Notes: generated by a model from the sequence alone, not told the origin. A stretch of DNA of 64,000 bases from JACRBR01 sp964371355 (GCA_964371355.1 CAYJMG010000007.1:1-64000), one strand, 5' to 3'. Counted from the stretch's first letter, positions 1-8,582 are shown. Program-made: numbers and translations.

Positions 1-37
1 ACCCCCCAACCCCACCCCCCCCCCCCCCCCCCCCCCC
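1..37. repeat. Poly-C low-complexity tract
   Basis: The first 37 bases are C apart from four A residues. Nothing else in the window looks like this. It sits at the very start of the sequence, so a contig-end sequencing or assembly artefact (a homopolymer of dark-cycle G calls, reversed) is more likely than biology. Bases 38-144 hold no gene that I can support. Confidence 0.8.
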
Positions 38-144
38 GGATTCCTTGCATGCTCCATCGGTCCTCGTGGTCACGACGTACCTATCAACATCGCCTGCGCG
101 GCGCAACGCTGGTGCCCCGGAAACGAACGCCGTTCGCGCGCAGC

Positions 145-1368
145 TCAGAACGGCCCCGGCGGCGCGCTCCTCGCGACCTTCGCCCCGCCTTCAGTCTGGA
201 TCGCGCCGCCGTCCGCGAGCCGCGCGATCTCGCCGTCCTCCATCCCCAGCCATTCCTTCAGGATCGGCGCCGTCGACCCTGCCGGGGTGTCGGCGCCGCG
301 TTCGAGGTGGATCGGTGTGCGCGAGTAATGCAGCGGCGACGCTGGCACGCGCATGATGCCGCCGTCCGCTGGCAGATCGGCGAACATCGCGCGCGCGTTC
401 ACCTGTGGGTCGGCGGCCGCCTGCGCGATCGTGTTCAGCGGAGCGATCAGGCACGCGTCCCGCAGCCGCTCTATCCACGATTCCGTCGTGTCCCCGCGGA
501 ACGCGTCGACCAGCAGCGGCTCCAGCGCGGCGTGGTTCGTCGTGCGCACCTCGTTCGACTCGAACCGGGCGTCGCCCGCCAGGTCGTCGCGTTCGATCAG
601 CGCACAGAACAGCGTCCAGTCCTTCACCCCCGCGATCACCAGGTACCCGTCGCTCGTGGGGAACGCCTGGAACGGCGTGATGAGCGGGTGGCGCGTCCCG
701 ATGCGCTGGGGCTCGCGCCCCGTCGCGAAGTAGCGCGTGAACGCGTTCTCCAGCAGCGCGATCTGCGCGTCCAGCATCGCTACGTCCAGACGCTGGCCCT
801 TCCCGCTGCGTTCGCGCTCGTGCAGCGCGCCCAGCACGCCGATCGCCGTGAACATGCCCGCCGCCATGTCGGCGATCGAATACCCGGCGCGGGCCGGCGG
901 GCCGTCCGGATGCCCGGTGATGCTCATCAGGCCCGACATCGCCTGCACGATGACGTCGACGGCGCCGCGTTGCGTGTACGGCCCCGTCTGCCCGAACCCC
1001 GACGTCGAGGCGTAGATGATGCGCGGGTTGCGCGCCGCCACGTCGTCGTAGCCGAGCCCCAGCGAGGCCATCGTCCCCGGCGAGAAGTTCTCGGTCAGCA
1101 CGTCCGCTTTCTCGGCGAGCGCGAGGGCCAGGTCGCGCCCAGCCGGCTTCTTCAGGTCGATGCAGACGCTCCGCTTGCCGCGGTTGATGCTGAAGAAGTA
1201 CGTGTTGGTGCCGTCGACGATCGGCCCCGGCCCGCGCTCCGCCTCCGTGATCCCGACCGGCTCGATCTTGCACACGTCAGCGCCCATGTCGGCGAGGATC
1301 ATCGTCCCGTACGGCCCCGCCAGGGCCCAGGTGAAGTCGAGGATTCGGACGTTGTCGAGCGGACGCAT
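145..1368 (-). CDS. CaiB/BaiF family (class III) CoA-transferase
   Basis: A 407-residue protein of normal family length. It transfers CoA between carboxylic acids, as formyl-CoA, carnitine and succinyl-CoA transferases do. The N-terminus (RILDFTWALAGPYGTMILADMGADVCKIE, residues 8-36 in outline) is the standard opening, followed by the RGKRSVCIDLKK block. The conserved aspartate that carries the acyl and CoA thioester intermediates is D167 in YSIADMAAG. The substrate cannot be told from sequence. It faces away from the epoxide hydrolase gene, and the short space between them (1369-1449) carries a stutter repeat. The neighbours suggest breakdown of lipids or xenobiotics, which is an inference. 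Confidence 0.9.
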   Translation of the reverse strand: MRPLDNVRILDFTWALAGPYGTMILADMGADVCKIEPVGITEAERGPGPIVDGTNTYFFSINRGKRSVCIDLKKPAGRDLALALAEKADVLTENFSPGTMASLGLGYDDVAARNPRIIYASTSGFGQTGPYTQRGAVDVIVQAMSGLMSITGHPDGPPARAGYSIADMAAGMFTAIGVLGALHERERSGKGQRLDVAMLDAQIALLENAFTRYFATGREPQRIGTRHPLITPFQAFPTSDGYLVIAGVKDWTLFCALIERDDLAGDARFESNEVRTTNHAALEPLLVDAFRGDTTESWIERLRDACLIAPLNTIAQAAADPQVNARAMFADLPADGGIMRVPASPLHYSRTPIHLERGADTPAGSTAPILKEWLGMEDGEIARLADGGAIQTEGGAKVARSAPPGPF

Positions 1369-1383
1369 GAAAGGTGCTAGCTT

Positions 1384-1432
1384 CTAGTCCCAGGTTCTCG
1401 GTTCCTGGTTCTTGGTTTTTGGTTCTCCGGAA
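1384..1432. repeat. Degenerate GGTTC(C/T)TGG stutter repeat
   Basis: The spacer between two divergent genes is made of imperfect copies of GGTTCTTGG/GGTTCCTGG/GGTTTTTGG. Read on the minus strand it gives the ACCAAGAACC phrase. It is one of several stuttering spacer types in this window (others near 8461, 8913, 29251, 30870 and 31861). Confidence 0.75.
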
Positions 1433-1449
1433 GTGTATTGGAGCGCGAC

Positions 1450-2610
1450 ATGACACCGAAGGCGTACCGCATCGATGTCCCACAGCAGGTGCTCGATGAC
1501 CTCCGCGAGCGCCTCGGGCGGGCGCGCTGGCCCGAGCCCCTGCCTCAGGCGACCGGCCACGCTTGGGAGCGCGGGGCGGATGTGGCGTACGTGCGCGAGC
1601 TGTGTGAGTACTGGCGCACGTCGTACGACTGGCGGGGGCAGGAGGCAGCACTCAACGCTTGGCCGCAGTTCATGAGCACGGTCGATGGGGTCGACCTCGA
1701 CGGGGTCGACGTCCATTATTGGCACGTGCGCGGCCAGGGCCCGTCGCCGCTGCCCCTCATCCTAGTCCACGGCTGGCCCGGCTCCATCTTCGAGTTCCAC
1801 CACCTCATCGGCCCCCTGACCGACCCGGCGTCGCACGGCGGAGATCCTGCCGATGCGTTCGATGTCGTCATCCCGTCGCTCCCGGGCTTCGGCTTCAGCG
1901 GCAAGCCTCGCGAGCCTGGCTGGGGCCCGCAGCGCACCGCCCGCGCCTTCCACGACCTGATGACCCGCGAGCTGGGCTACGCCCGCTACGGCACGCAGGG
2001 TGGGGATTGGGGGTCGGCGGTGACATCGGCGATGGCGGCGTCGCACCCGGAGTCGGTGATAGGCGCGCACCTGAACTTCGTCATGGGCTTCCCCACGCCC
2101 GAACAGGCGAAGGAGCCGGAGGCGAAGGCGTACCTGGACCACGCGGCGGCGATCCAGCGCGACGAGATGGGGTACTTCCAGGTGCAGAGCACAAAACCGA
2201 TGTCGCTCGGCATCGCCCAGTCGGACTCGCCCGCCGGGTTGGCGGCGTGGATCGTCGAGAAGTTCCGCACCTGGAGCGACTGCGGCGGCGACGTCGAGAA
2301 CGTATACACGAAGGACCAGCTCCTGACGAACATCATGTTCTACTGGGCCCCCAACAGCATCGCCAGCGCCGCGAACATGTACTACGAGTCCCGCCGCGAG
2401 GGCCTCGGCATCGCCGCCGGTCGCATCACCGTACCGGTGGGCGCCGCCGTCTTCCCCGAGGAGCTGGTGCGCTGCCCCCGGAGCTGGGCCGAGAACCGCA
2501 TGAACATCACCCGCTGGACGGAGATGCCCCGCGGCGGCCACTTCGCCGCCCTCGAACAACCGGAGCTGCTCCTCGAAGACGTGCGCGCGTTCTTCCGGGA
2601 CTTACGCTAG
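1450..2610 (+). CDS. Microsomal-type epoxide hydrolase (alpha/beta hydrolase)
   Basis: A 386-residue enzyme that opens epoxides to diols by way of an ester intermediate. It has the N-terminal EHN domain (about residues 1-95, with the RRL-GRARWPE type opening), then the alpha/beta-hydrolase fold. The oxyanion motif HGWPGS is near residue 107, the nucleophile is the Asp of GGDWGS (D186), and the base is His 364 in RGGHFAALEQPE. I chose the ATG at 1450 because it leads straight into the EHN domain; an upstream TTG at 1438 would add four residues. The UroD-like gene follows 16 bases downstream on the same strand, so the two are probably co-transcribed. Confidence 0.92.
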   Translation: MTPKAYRIDVPQQVLDDLRERLGRARWPEPLPQATGHAWERGADVAYVRELCEYWRTSYDWRGQEAALNAWPQFMSTVDGVDLDGVDVHYWHVRGQGPSPLPLILVHGWPGSIFEFHHLIGPLTDPASHGGDPADAFDVVIPSLPGFGFSGKPREPGWGPQRTARAFHDLMTRELGYARYGTQGGDWGSAVTSAMAASHPESVIGAHLNFVMGFPTPEQAKEPEAKAYLDHAAAIQRDEMGYFQVQSTKPMSLGIAQSDSPAGLAAWIVEKFRTWSDCGGDVENVYTKDQLLTNIMFYWAPNSIASAANMYYESRREGLGIAAGRITVPVGAAVFPEELVRCPRSWAENRMNITRWTEMPRGGHFAALEQPELLLEDVRAFFRDLR

Positions 2611-2626
2611 GAAAGGACGGTACTCC

Positions 2627-3610
2627 ATGACGCAGATGACGAAGCGAGAGCGGGTCCGCGAGGCGCTCGCCGGCCGGGAGGTCGATCGCACGCCGCACGC
2701 CCTGTGGGGCCACGACTACCTGCGGGAGTGGAGCCCCGAGGACCTCGTGGCCGCGACGATGGAGGCTTATCGGGCCGACGACTGGGACTTCATCAAGCTC
2801 AACCCCCGCTGGACGTACTTCGCCGAGGCCTGGGGCAACACGTACGAGCGCCCCACCGAACAGCGCACCCCTCGCCTCGCGTCCGCCACCGTCCGGCAGG
2901 CCTCCGACCTGGCGCGCATCATGCCGCTCGATCCGCGTGCGACGGCCTTCGGCGAGCACCTCCAGGCGTTGCGGATGCTGATCGCGCAGGCCGGTGATGT
3001 CGACGTCGTCCACACCGTCTTCTCACCGCTCGCGGTCGCCGGGTTGCTCTGCGGACCCGACACGCGGTTCAAGGATCTCGCCGCCGAAGATCCGGCGGCG
3101 GCGCACGCCGCGCTCCAGGCCCTCACCGAGACGCTGATCGGCTATGCGAAAGCGTCGATCGATGCCGGCGCGTCCGGGATCTTCTTCGCGCCCCTGTTCT
3201 GGGCCAGCTACGACGCCTGCGACGACGCCTTCTACGCCGAGTTCGGGCGGCCGTACGACCTGCGCGTCCTCGCGGCCGCCGCGGGCGCGCCCTTCAACAT
3301 CCTGCACGTGTGCCGCGATCACAACATGCTGCTGTCGCTGCTCGATTATCCCGTGGCCGCCTTCAACTGGGCCGACCGCGGCGACGGCAACCCCAGGCTG
3401 CGTGATGCGCGCGCACGCACATCGAAGGCCATCATGGGCGGCATCGACCACACCCGCCTGCACACCATGTCCGCGTCCGAAGTGACCGAGCAGGCCCGCG
3501 ACGCCATCGCGACGGGCCCGGGCGTCTTCCTCACCGCCGGCTGCAGCATCCCGCCCGTCACCCCACCCGCCAACCGCGCCGCCATCGCCGCGACGGCCAG
3601 AGGCGAGTGA
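2627..3610 (+). CDS. Uroporphyrinogen decarboxylase (URO-D) superfamily protein
   Basis: A 327-residue protein with the TIM-barrel layout of the URO-D/MtaA superfamily: KRERVREALAGREVDRTP at the N-terminus, FSPLAVAGLLCG in the middle, HVCRDHNMLLSLLDYPVAAFNWADR late, and the GGIDH block near residue 270. True HemE enzymes carry the FARAPNGT-like substrate loop at the N-terminus, which is absent here, so this is more likely a corrinoid-linked methyltransferase-type or uncharacterised relative than a haem enzyme. The final GCSIPPVTPPANRAAI resembles the end of that branch. An AGGA ribosome site lies about 11 bases before the ATG. It follows the epoxide hydrolase gene closely. Confidence 0.85.
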   Translation: MTQMTKRERVREALAGREVDRTPHALWGHDYLREWSPEDLVAATMEAYRADDWDFIKLNPRWTYFAEAWGNTYERPTEQRTPRLASATVRQASDLARIMPLDPRATAFGEHLQALRMLIAQAGDVDVVHTVFSPLAVAGLLCGPDTRFKDLAAEDPAAAHAALQALTETLIGYAKASIDAGASGIFFAPLFWASYDACDDAFYAEFGRPYDLRVLAAAAGAPFNILHVCRDHNMLLSLLDYPVAAFNWADRGDGNPRLRDARARTSKAIMGGIDHTRLHTMSASEVTEQARDAIATGPGVFLTAGCSIPPVTPPANRAAIAATARGE

Positions 3611-3679
3611 CCGGCAGCAGGCGACCGCTCGACACGCACAAGTCGCCGGCTCTGTGTGAGATTGCGGTAGTCTCATCGC

Positions 3680-4483
3680 ATGGAAGGACTTGAAGCGCCC
3701 GAATATCCGCCGCTAGGCCCATTCGCGACGCTGTACGAGGAATGGCTCGACGCGTATCCGCGCCCTCGCGATCCCGAAATCGAGGCGCGGCTTGCGGCCA
3801 CCTATCGTGACGCGTGGGCTGGCGGCGACCCGATGGAGCAGTACTACGTCCTGAGCTTCGTGATGCACCGGAAGAGCGAAGGCGACACCGACATCGTCTT
3901 CGACGGTTTGGCGAGTGAGGACTCCAAGGTCGCTGGCCACGCGTCTGCGATAGCGTCAGTCTGGCAAGGACTCTACAGCTACGACCTCGGCCCGACAATC
4001 GTCGAGGCGTGGCGTAATCATGTGCTGAGGCATCCTATCGGAGACATCACACGTCCGGACGAGTTCCGGCGGCCAGGCGACGGCTGGCCCCAGGGACGGC
4101 CATTCATCGAGCTCTACGAGCAGTGGATGAGCGATCCCTTCCCGCGCGATGCAAAGATCGAAGAACGACTCGCAGCGAGGTACCAGGACACCTGGGATCA
4201 TGGCGATCCGGTCGATCGTGCGTTCGTCTTACACTTCCTCGGTTATCATCGTGGCGATCCTCGTCCGGATCTAGTGTTCGAGGGGCTCCGAAGCGAGGAT
4301 TACCGCCTTGCCCGAACGGCCATGTTCCGGCTTCACGATGTGATCGAGGCCGGCCACGATCTCGGTTCGGACATACGCGACGTGATCCGCGACCACGTAC
4401 GTCGATATCCAGCCTCGTACACGATGGCCGTGGGAGCATTTCTCGATCTGAACAAGCGTGAGGGCAAAGAGCCGGCGAAGTAA
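3680..4483 (+). CDS. Unknown protein with two tandem ~120-residue repeats
   Basis: A 267-residue soluble protein that I do not recognise. It is an internal duplication: residues about 13-110 (FATLYEEWLDAYPRPRDPEI...) align with about 142-235 (FIELYEQWMSDPFPRDAKI...). Both halves carry the sequence pattern ARYQDTWDHGDPVDRAFVL-like, then DLVFEGLRSEDYRLA-like. The helical, Leu- and Arg-rich character with a repeated D-L/I-V-F-x-G-L-x-S-E-D motif resembles HEAT-like or immunity-type proteins, but this is only a shape argument. There is no signal peptide or membrane segment. It is convergent with the SDR gene at 4511. Confidence 0.7.
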   Translation: MEGLEAPEYPPLGPFATLYEEWLDAYPRPRDPEIEARLAATYRDAWAGGDPMEQYYVLSFVMHRKSEGDTDIVFDGLASEDSKVAGHASAIASVWQGLYSYDLGPTIVEAWRNHVLRHPIGDITRPDEFRRPGDGWPQGRPFIELYEQWMSDPFPRDAKIEERLAARYQDTWDHGDPVDRAFVLHFLGYHRGDPRPDLVFEGLRSEDYRLARTAMFRLHDVIEAGHDLGSDIRDVIRDHVRRYPASYTMAVGAFLDLNKREGKEPAK

Positions 4484-4510
4484 AGCCTGAGCCTGTGCCC
4501 TTGCCACAAA

Positions 4511-5317
4511 TTACAGGTGCGTGGTCAGCCCGCCGTCCACGAACAACACCTGCCCCGAGATGTACCCCGTCGCGTCGCTCGCCAGGTACACCGCCAGCGG
4601 TCCCAGCTCCGCCGCCTTTCCCGCCCGCTTCATCGGCACGAACCGCACCGTCTGGTTCGCCTCCGGGTTCGGGTCGCCGATAGCCGGCATGTGCTCCATC
4701 CACCCCTGCGCGATCGCGTTCACCGTGATGTTGTGCGGCCCCCACTCCTGCGCCAGCGCGCGCGTCAGGTTCAGGATCCCCGCCTGCGCCGCGCAGTAGG
4801 CGGCGGCGTTCGACAGGCCGCGCTCGCCGAGGACCGAGGCGACGTTCACGATGCGGCCGCCGGCCTCCTGCTTCAACATCTCCTTGCCGACAGCGCGGCA
4901 GGCGTGGAACGTTCCTGCCAGGTTCACCTGCATGACGCGGTTAAACTCGATGTCGGTCGTCTCCGCCGCGGGCTTGCCCAGGAACAGGTCCGGCGCGTTC
5001 ACCAGCACGTCGATGCCGCCCAGCTCCTTCGCGACCTGCCGCACCATCACCTGCACGCCCGCACCCAGTGTCACGTCCGTGCCCGACGCGATCGCCTGCC
5101 GGCCCGTGGCCGCGATCTCGTCGCGCACCTTCTTCGCCCGCAGCATGTTCTCGCCGTCGTTCGTCGTCGACGACACCGCGACCGCTGCCCCCGCCTCCGC
5201 CAGCGCCAGCGCGATCGCCCGCCCAGACGCGTTGTCCGCGCCGACGACCAGCGCCCGCTTCCCCCTCAGGTCGAACGCGTCGGTCCCGGAAGGATGCTCC
5301 CCCCACTCAGTCTTCAC
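4511..5317 (-). CDS. Divergent short-chain dehydrogenase-like protein lacking the catalytic lysine
   Basis: A 268-residue SDR-fold protein. The end (YISGQVLFVDGG) and the central NVAS motif are typical of FabG-like SDRs. Three hallmarks are altered. The cofactor loop reads GADNASG (26-32) rather than TGxxxGIG, the NNAG motif reads VNAPD, and the YxxxK active site reads Y174-CAA-Q178, with Gln in place of the proton-relay Lys (codon CAG is clear in the DNA). It may therefore be inactive or use different chemistry. A second, intact SDR lies upstream on the same strand (5396-6211), 78 bases away. Confidence 0.85.
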   Translation of the reverse strand: MKTEWGEHPSGTDAFDLRGKRALVVGADNASGRAIALALAEAGAAVAVSSTTNDGENMLRAKKVRDEIAATGRQAIASGTDVTLGAGVQVMVRQVAKELGGIDVLVNAPDLFLGKPAAETTDIEFNRVMQVNLAGTFHACRAVGKEMLKQEAGGRIVNVASVLGERGLSNAAAYCAAQAGILNLTRALAQEWGPHNITVNAIAQGWMEHMPAIGDPNPEANQTVRFVPMKRAGKAAELGPLAVYLASDATGYISGQVLFVDGGLTTHL

Positions 5318-5395
5318 CCGCTAGTCCTCCGGTTCCGATAAGGCGTCACCGTGCACTCCCGACTGACGCACTGAGCCACCGAGCCACTGACACAC

Positions 5396-6211
5396 TCACC
5401 CCAGCCGCACGGTCGGGGCGAACGTCGTCGGCGCCAGCCCGCCCGCCAGCCCCGCCCCGTCGATCACGAACCCCTGGCCGGTGACGTAGCTGCTGGCCTC
5501 CGACGCGAGATAGATCGCTAGCGGCCCCAGCTCCCACGCCTCGCCCAGGCGTTGCACCGGAAGATACTTCCCGCGCGTCTGCGCGAAGATCGCGCTGCGG
5601 TCGCTGTCGGCCGGCGACTGCTGTACGTAGCCGGGGATGATGCAGTTCACCCGGATGTTGTGCCGCACCAGCATCGCCGACAGCGTCTTCGTCATCGCGA
5701 TTACGCCGGCCTTCGCCGAGCCGTAGCCGATGTCCAGCGTGTACGCGCGCGTCGCCGTGCCCGACGCGACGTTGATGATCGCGCCCCCCTGCCCCTGCTC
5801 GACCATCACCTTCGATGCCGCGCGCGCGCAGTAGAACGCCGACGACAGGTTCACCTCCAGCGTGTCCCGCCACGCCTCGTCCTCGATGTCCCACAGCTCG
5901 CGGCCCGCGGAGCGCATGTCGCCGATGCCCGCGTTCGACAGCATCACGTCCAGCCGTCCGAACTCATCGACCGCGCGCCGGATCAGCGCGTCGCACGCCG
6001 CCGACTCGCGCACGTCCGTCGGCTGCGCGACCGCCCGCCGCCCCAGCGCCCGGATGTCGCCCGCCGTCCTCTCGATCTGGTCGAGGGAGCGTGCGGCGCA
6101 CACCACGTCGGCGCCGGCATGGGCGAGGGCGAGGGACATCTGCCGGCCGAGGCCGCGTCCGGCGCCTGTGACGATGGCGACTTTGCCGTCGAGGCGGAAG
6201 GAATCGAGCAT
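5396..6211 (-). CDS. Short-chain dehydrogenase/reductase (classical SDR)
   Basis: A 271-residue classical SDR, NAD(P)-dependent, acting on an unknown alcohol or ketone. The cofactor motif TGAGRGLG is at 15-22, SNAG follows strand four, and the catalytic set S150, Y163 and K167 (YGSAK) is intact. It probably forms an operon with the divergent SDR at 4511. The spacer between the two (5318-5395) contains a stuttered CTGA/GAGCCA phrase. Confidence 0.92.
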   Translation of the reverse strand: MLDSFRLDGKVAIVTGAGRGLGRQMSLALAHAGADVVCAARSLDQIERTAGDIRALGRRAVAQPTDVRESAACDALIRRAVDEFGRLDVMLSNAGIGDMRSAGRELWDIEDEAWRDTLEVNLSSAFYCARAASKVMVEQGQGGAIINVASGTATRAYTLDIGYGSAKAGVIAMTKTLSAMLVRHNIRVNCIIPGYVQQSPADSDRSAIFAQTRGKYLPVQRLGEAWELGPLAIYLASEASSYVTGQGFVIDGAGLAGGLAPTTFAPTVRLG

Positions 6212-6514
6212 GTCAGCCTGCCAGCCAGTCAGCGGGTCAACCCGTAAGCGTTTCAGCTTTCTTGCGGAAATTGTAGGCGGAACCGTGGTACGGGGAAGGC
6301 AGGTGACAGGGGGTGGGGTAGTGTGGTATGGTGCTTGTGTAACGCAGCCTCACTCGCAGTCCTCCTGTTCGACACGGTTCGCCGAGACGCACACGACGAC
6401 TTCGCCGATCGAGGTCGACGCCCATGGGGCGTGTGTGCAATCGTGTAGAACGCCGTAGCTCGCGGGACGAATCGTAGAGTCCGTGAGAGTAGAAGCGGCG
6501 ACGGAGGAAGTCAC
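6212..6514 (+). promoter_or_regulatory. Long leader region of the cold-shock gene
   Basis: About 300 bases without a gene, between the divergent SDR and csp genes. It is somewhat less GC-rich than its neighbours. Cold-shock mRNAs commonly have long structured 5' leaders, so part of this is probably such a leader (family knowledge). I cannot place a convincing -35/-10 pair. A strong GGAGGAAG ribosome site stands just before the csp start. Confidence 0.4.
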
Positions 6515-6730
6515 ATGGCAACTGGACAGATCAAGCGCCTCGCGCGCGACCGTGGGTTCGGATTTATCCGGCCGGACGGGGCGAGCGAGGACCTTTTCTT
6601 CCACACCTCGGCGGTGCAGGGCGGCATGTTCGACAGCCTGAACGAAGGCCAGACGGTCGAGTTCGATCAGGCGCCGGACGAGCGCGACCCGCGCCGGCAG
6701 CGGGCGATCAACGTCCGCGTGGCGGGCTAA
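6515..6730 (+). CDS. csp: Cold-shock domain protein
   Basis: A 71-residue single-domain CspA-type protein that binds single-stranded RNA and DNA. The RNP1 motif reads GFGFIRP and RNP2 reads DLFFHTS, both with the aromatic nucleic-acid contacts in place. It has a strong GGAGGAAG ribosome site and is followed 30 bases later by a very clear factor-independent terminator, so it is a single-gene unit. Confidence 0.96.
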   Translation: MATGQIKRLARDRGFGFIRPDGASEDLFFHTSAVQGGMFDSLNEGQTVEFDQAPDERDPRRQRAINVRVAG

Positions 6731-6760
6731 GCCGCGAGGAGTCTGACCAAGACTGGGGCA

Positions 6761-6794
6761 AGAGCCCGGTGCACTGCACCGGGCTCTTCTCTTT
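6761..6794 (+). terminator. Rho-independent terminator of csp
   Basis: A near-perfect inverted repeat, AGAGCCCGGTGCA on the 5' arm pairing with TGCACCGGGCTCT on the 3' arm (11-13 bp), is followed by TTCTCTTTT. It lies 30 bases past the csp stop codon, and it could also stop reading from the opposite strand. Confidence 0.92.
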
Positions 6795-6866
6795 TGGTGG
6801 CGGATCCGCGGGTGTCGAGGATTGCGCGGATGAGTTTCTGGCCGGTAGTTGGGTGGTGTGGCCACG

Positions 6867-8459
6867 CTACAGGGTCTTCGCGTAGCGGAGGGCTTGCTCG
6901 ATGACGGAGTCGACGCCGGAGCGGCCGGCTGTGAGTGTGCCGTCGACGACGGTGAGGGTGGGGATCACCCACGGGTGATCGGGGACGGCGGTGAAGGGGT
7001 TGTGGCCGAGTTCGTGCACGCCGGTGCTGCCGCGAGACGGATCGCCGGTCGATAGGTGCAGGAAGTGACGGTTGTGCGGGCCGAAGGCGATCTCGGCCCA
7101 GCGCGCGGGCTGATTCGCCTGCGAGAGCGGCGTGATCGCCCCGAGCGCGTCGTACCACCCTTCGCCGGCGACCAGGAGATCGGGGAAGCGCGACTTCAGC
7201 TCGTCCCGCAACGCGACGAGGCCGGCATAGATCTCGAAATTGGCGTCGTTGATCCACACCTCCTGCGTGTCGAAGAAGGCGGCGGGGAGGTCGTAGTCGC
7301 GGACGAGCGTGCTGACCTGCTGGACCAGGTGCGCGCGCCATGACGGCGCGCCGGGGTTGAGCCAGGCCTGCCAGCCGGGGTCGTGGGCGCGGCTGACGTC
7401 CCAGTCGGGTCGGTTGCCGTGGAAGACGAGGCCCGAGGCCGACCGCATCTCCGCCGGCGCGCCCCACTGCTCGTAGCCGGGCAGGTCCCTGTTCGCACAG
7501 TTGGCGCCGAACATGGGCATCAGCTTCACGCCGAGGTCCCGGGCGCGGGCGGCGAGGCGCGCGAATCCATCAGCGCCGCCGAGCAGCGGGTCCGGGCGGT
7601 AGTCGCCGTACTGCCAGTAGTAGCGGCCCTCCCATCCGGGCAGGAACGCGAGCACCCGTCGGCCCTCGATGCGCCCGCCGGGGCGGCCAGCGACGTATTC
7701 GAGCGCGGCGCGCATGTCGTCGTAGGTGTTGAAGGTGTAGCCGCTCCAATGCATGCCGTGGAGTGCGACGACGAGCGCGATCTCGCGCATCCACGGCGGC
7801 ACGTCGGGACGCGAATGCCAGGGCTGGAGTCCGTACGCGCGTGCGACGTGCGCCGTGTGACGGCGGACGACCGCCTCCGGATCGCGCGTGCGGCCGATGC
7901 GCCAGGGCGGCGACTGGCTCGAATCCGCCATTTCGGTGGCGGCGTCCTCGTGGATCAGCTCGACTGTCAGCGCGCCGTCGCGTTCGAAGGCAGTGAAGCG
8001 CTTGCCGCGGACGCGGGTGTCGAGAGACTCGAAGTAAAGGTGGTCGCCGTCGGGAAGGGCGAGGAAGACGAGGGGTGTGGGGACGGTGCCGGGGTAGTAG
8101 ACGGTCGTGCCGTTCGCGCTGACGCGCGAGGGGTTCCAGCCGTGACCGATGAGTTCGCCCGCCGGCAGGCCGGTGAGGATGAGCTTGGTACAGCGGATCG
8201 TGTGCTCGGCCGTGGCGGCCAGCGTGATCTCGATGCCGTCCTCGGTCTTTGTGCCGACGATTTCGGCGGAGCCGGGGGCCGTGCGCTGGGCGCCGGCCCA
8301 GGTGAGGTGCGGGACGCGGACGCGGAACGCGGATCCGGTGCGCTCGGGCTCGACGGCCGGGATGCCGTAGGTGTTCTCGAAGCTGATGACCTGTGCGGAC
8401 AGCCGGAAACCCTCGAACTCGAAGGTGGGGTCGCGGGGATCGAAGGAGAGCTGCTGCAT
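6867..8459 (-). CDS. Glycoside-hydrolase-like TIM-barrel protein
   Basis: A 530-residue protein without a signal peptide. The N-terminal ~200 residues are beta-rich (FEGFRLSAQVISFENTYGIP..., a galactose-mutarotase-like or supersandwich appearance). The rest looks like a TIM barrel with aromatic sugar-binding stretches (WEGRYYWQYGDYRP, LVFHGNRPDWDVS). The likely catalytic acids are the Asp in PAAFFDTQEVW and the Glu in LLVAGEGWYDAL, placed as in GH36/GH31-type and related retaining glycosidases. I cannot name the family or sugar. It is convergent with csp and divergent from the small gene at 8583. Confidence 0.6.
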   Translation of the reverse strand: MQQLSFDPRDPTFEFEGFRLSAQVISFENTYGIPAVEPERTGSAFRVRVPHLTWAGAQRTAPGSAEIVGTKTEDGIEITLAATAEHTIRCTKLILTGLPAGELIGHGWNPSRVSANGTTVYYPGTVPTPLVFLALPDGDHLYFESLDTRVRGKRFTAFERDGALTVELIHEDAATEMADSSQSPPWRIGRTRDPEAVVRRHTAHVARAYGLQPWHSRPDVPPWMREIALVVALHGMHWSGYTFNTYDDMRAALEYVAGRPGGRIEGRRVLAFLPGWEGRYYWQYGDYRPDPLLGGADGFARLAARARDLGVKLMPMFGANCANRDLPGYEQWGAPAEMRSASGLVFHGNRPDWDVSRAHDPGWQAWLNPGAPSWRAHLVQQVSTLVRDYDLPAAFFDTQEVWINDANFEIYAGLVALRDELKSRFPDLLVAGEGWYDALGAITPLSQANQPARWAEIAFGPHNRHFLHLSTGDPSRGSTGVHELGHNPFTAVPDHPWVIPTLTVVDGTLTAGRSGVDSVIEQALRYAKTL

Positions 8460-8460
8460 G

Positions 8461-8530
8461 GGTGGTCGTTATTCGCTGGTCGTTAGGGGTTTGGGAAGGT
8501 GGTCGTTGGGCGCTGGTCGTCGGGGGTCTA
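8461..8530. repeat. Degenerate TGGTCGTT stutter repeat
   Basis: The divergent spacer between 8459 and 8583 is built of imperfect TGGTCGTT units (GGTGGTCGTTATTCGC, TGGTCGTTAGGGG, TGGTCGTTGGGCGC, TGGTCGTC). It is of the same general kind as the other stutter spacers here. Confidence 0.7.
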
Positions 8531-8582
8531 GTATGCGGGGACGCGTGCGGACGGGAAAGTCCGTCGTGGGAGGAGAAGGACC

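Noticed and set aside
49..1380. A 443-codon open frame opposite the CoA-transferase gene
   Set aside because: It is a shadow of the minus-strand gene: Arg-rich, without motif, starting at the poly-C edge.
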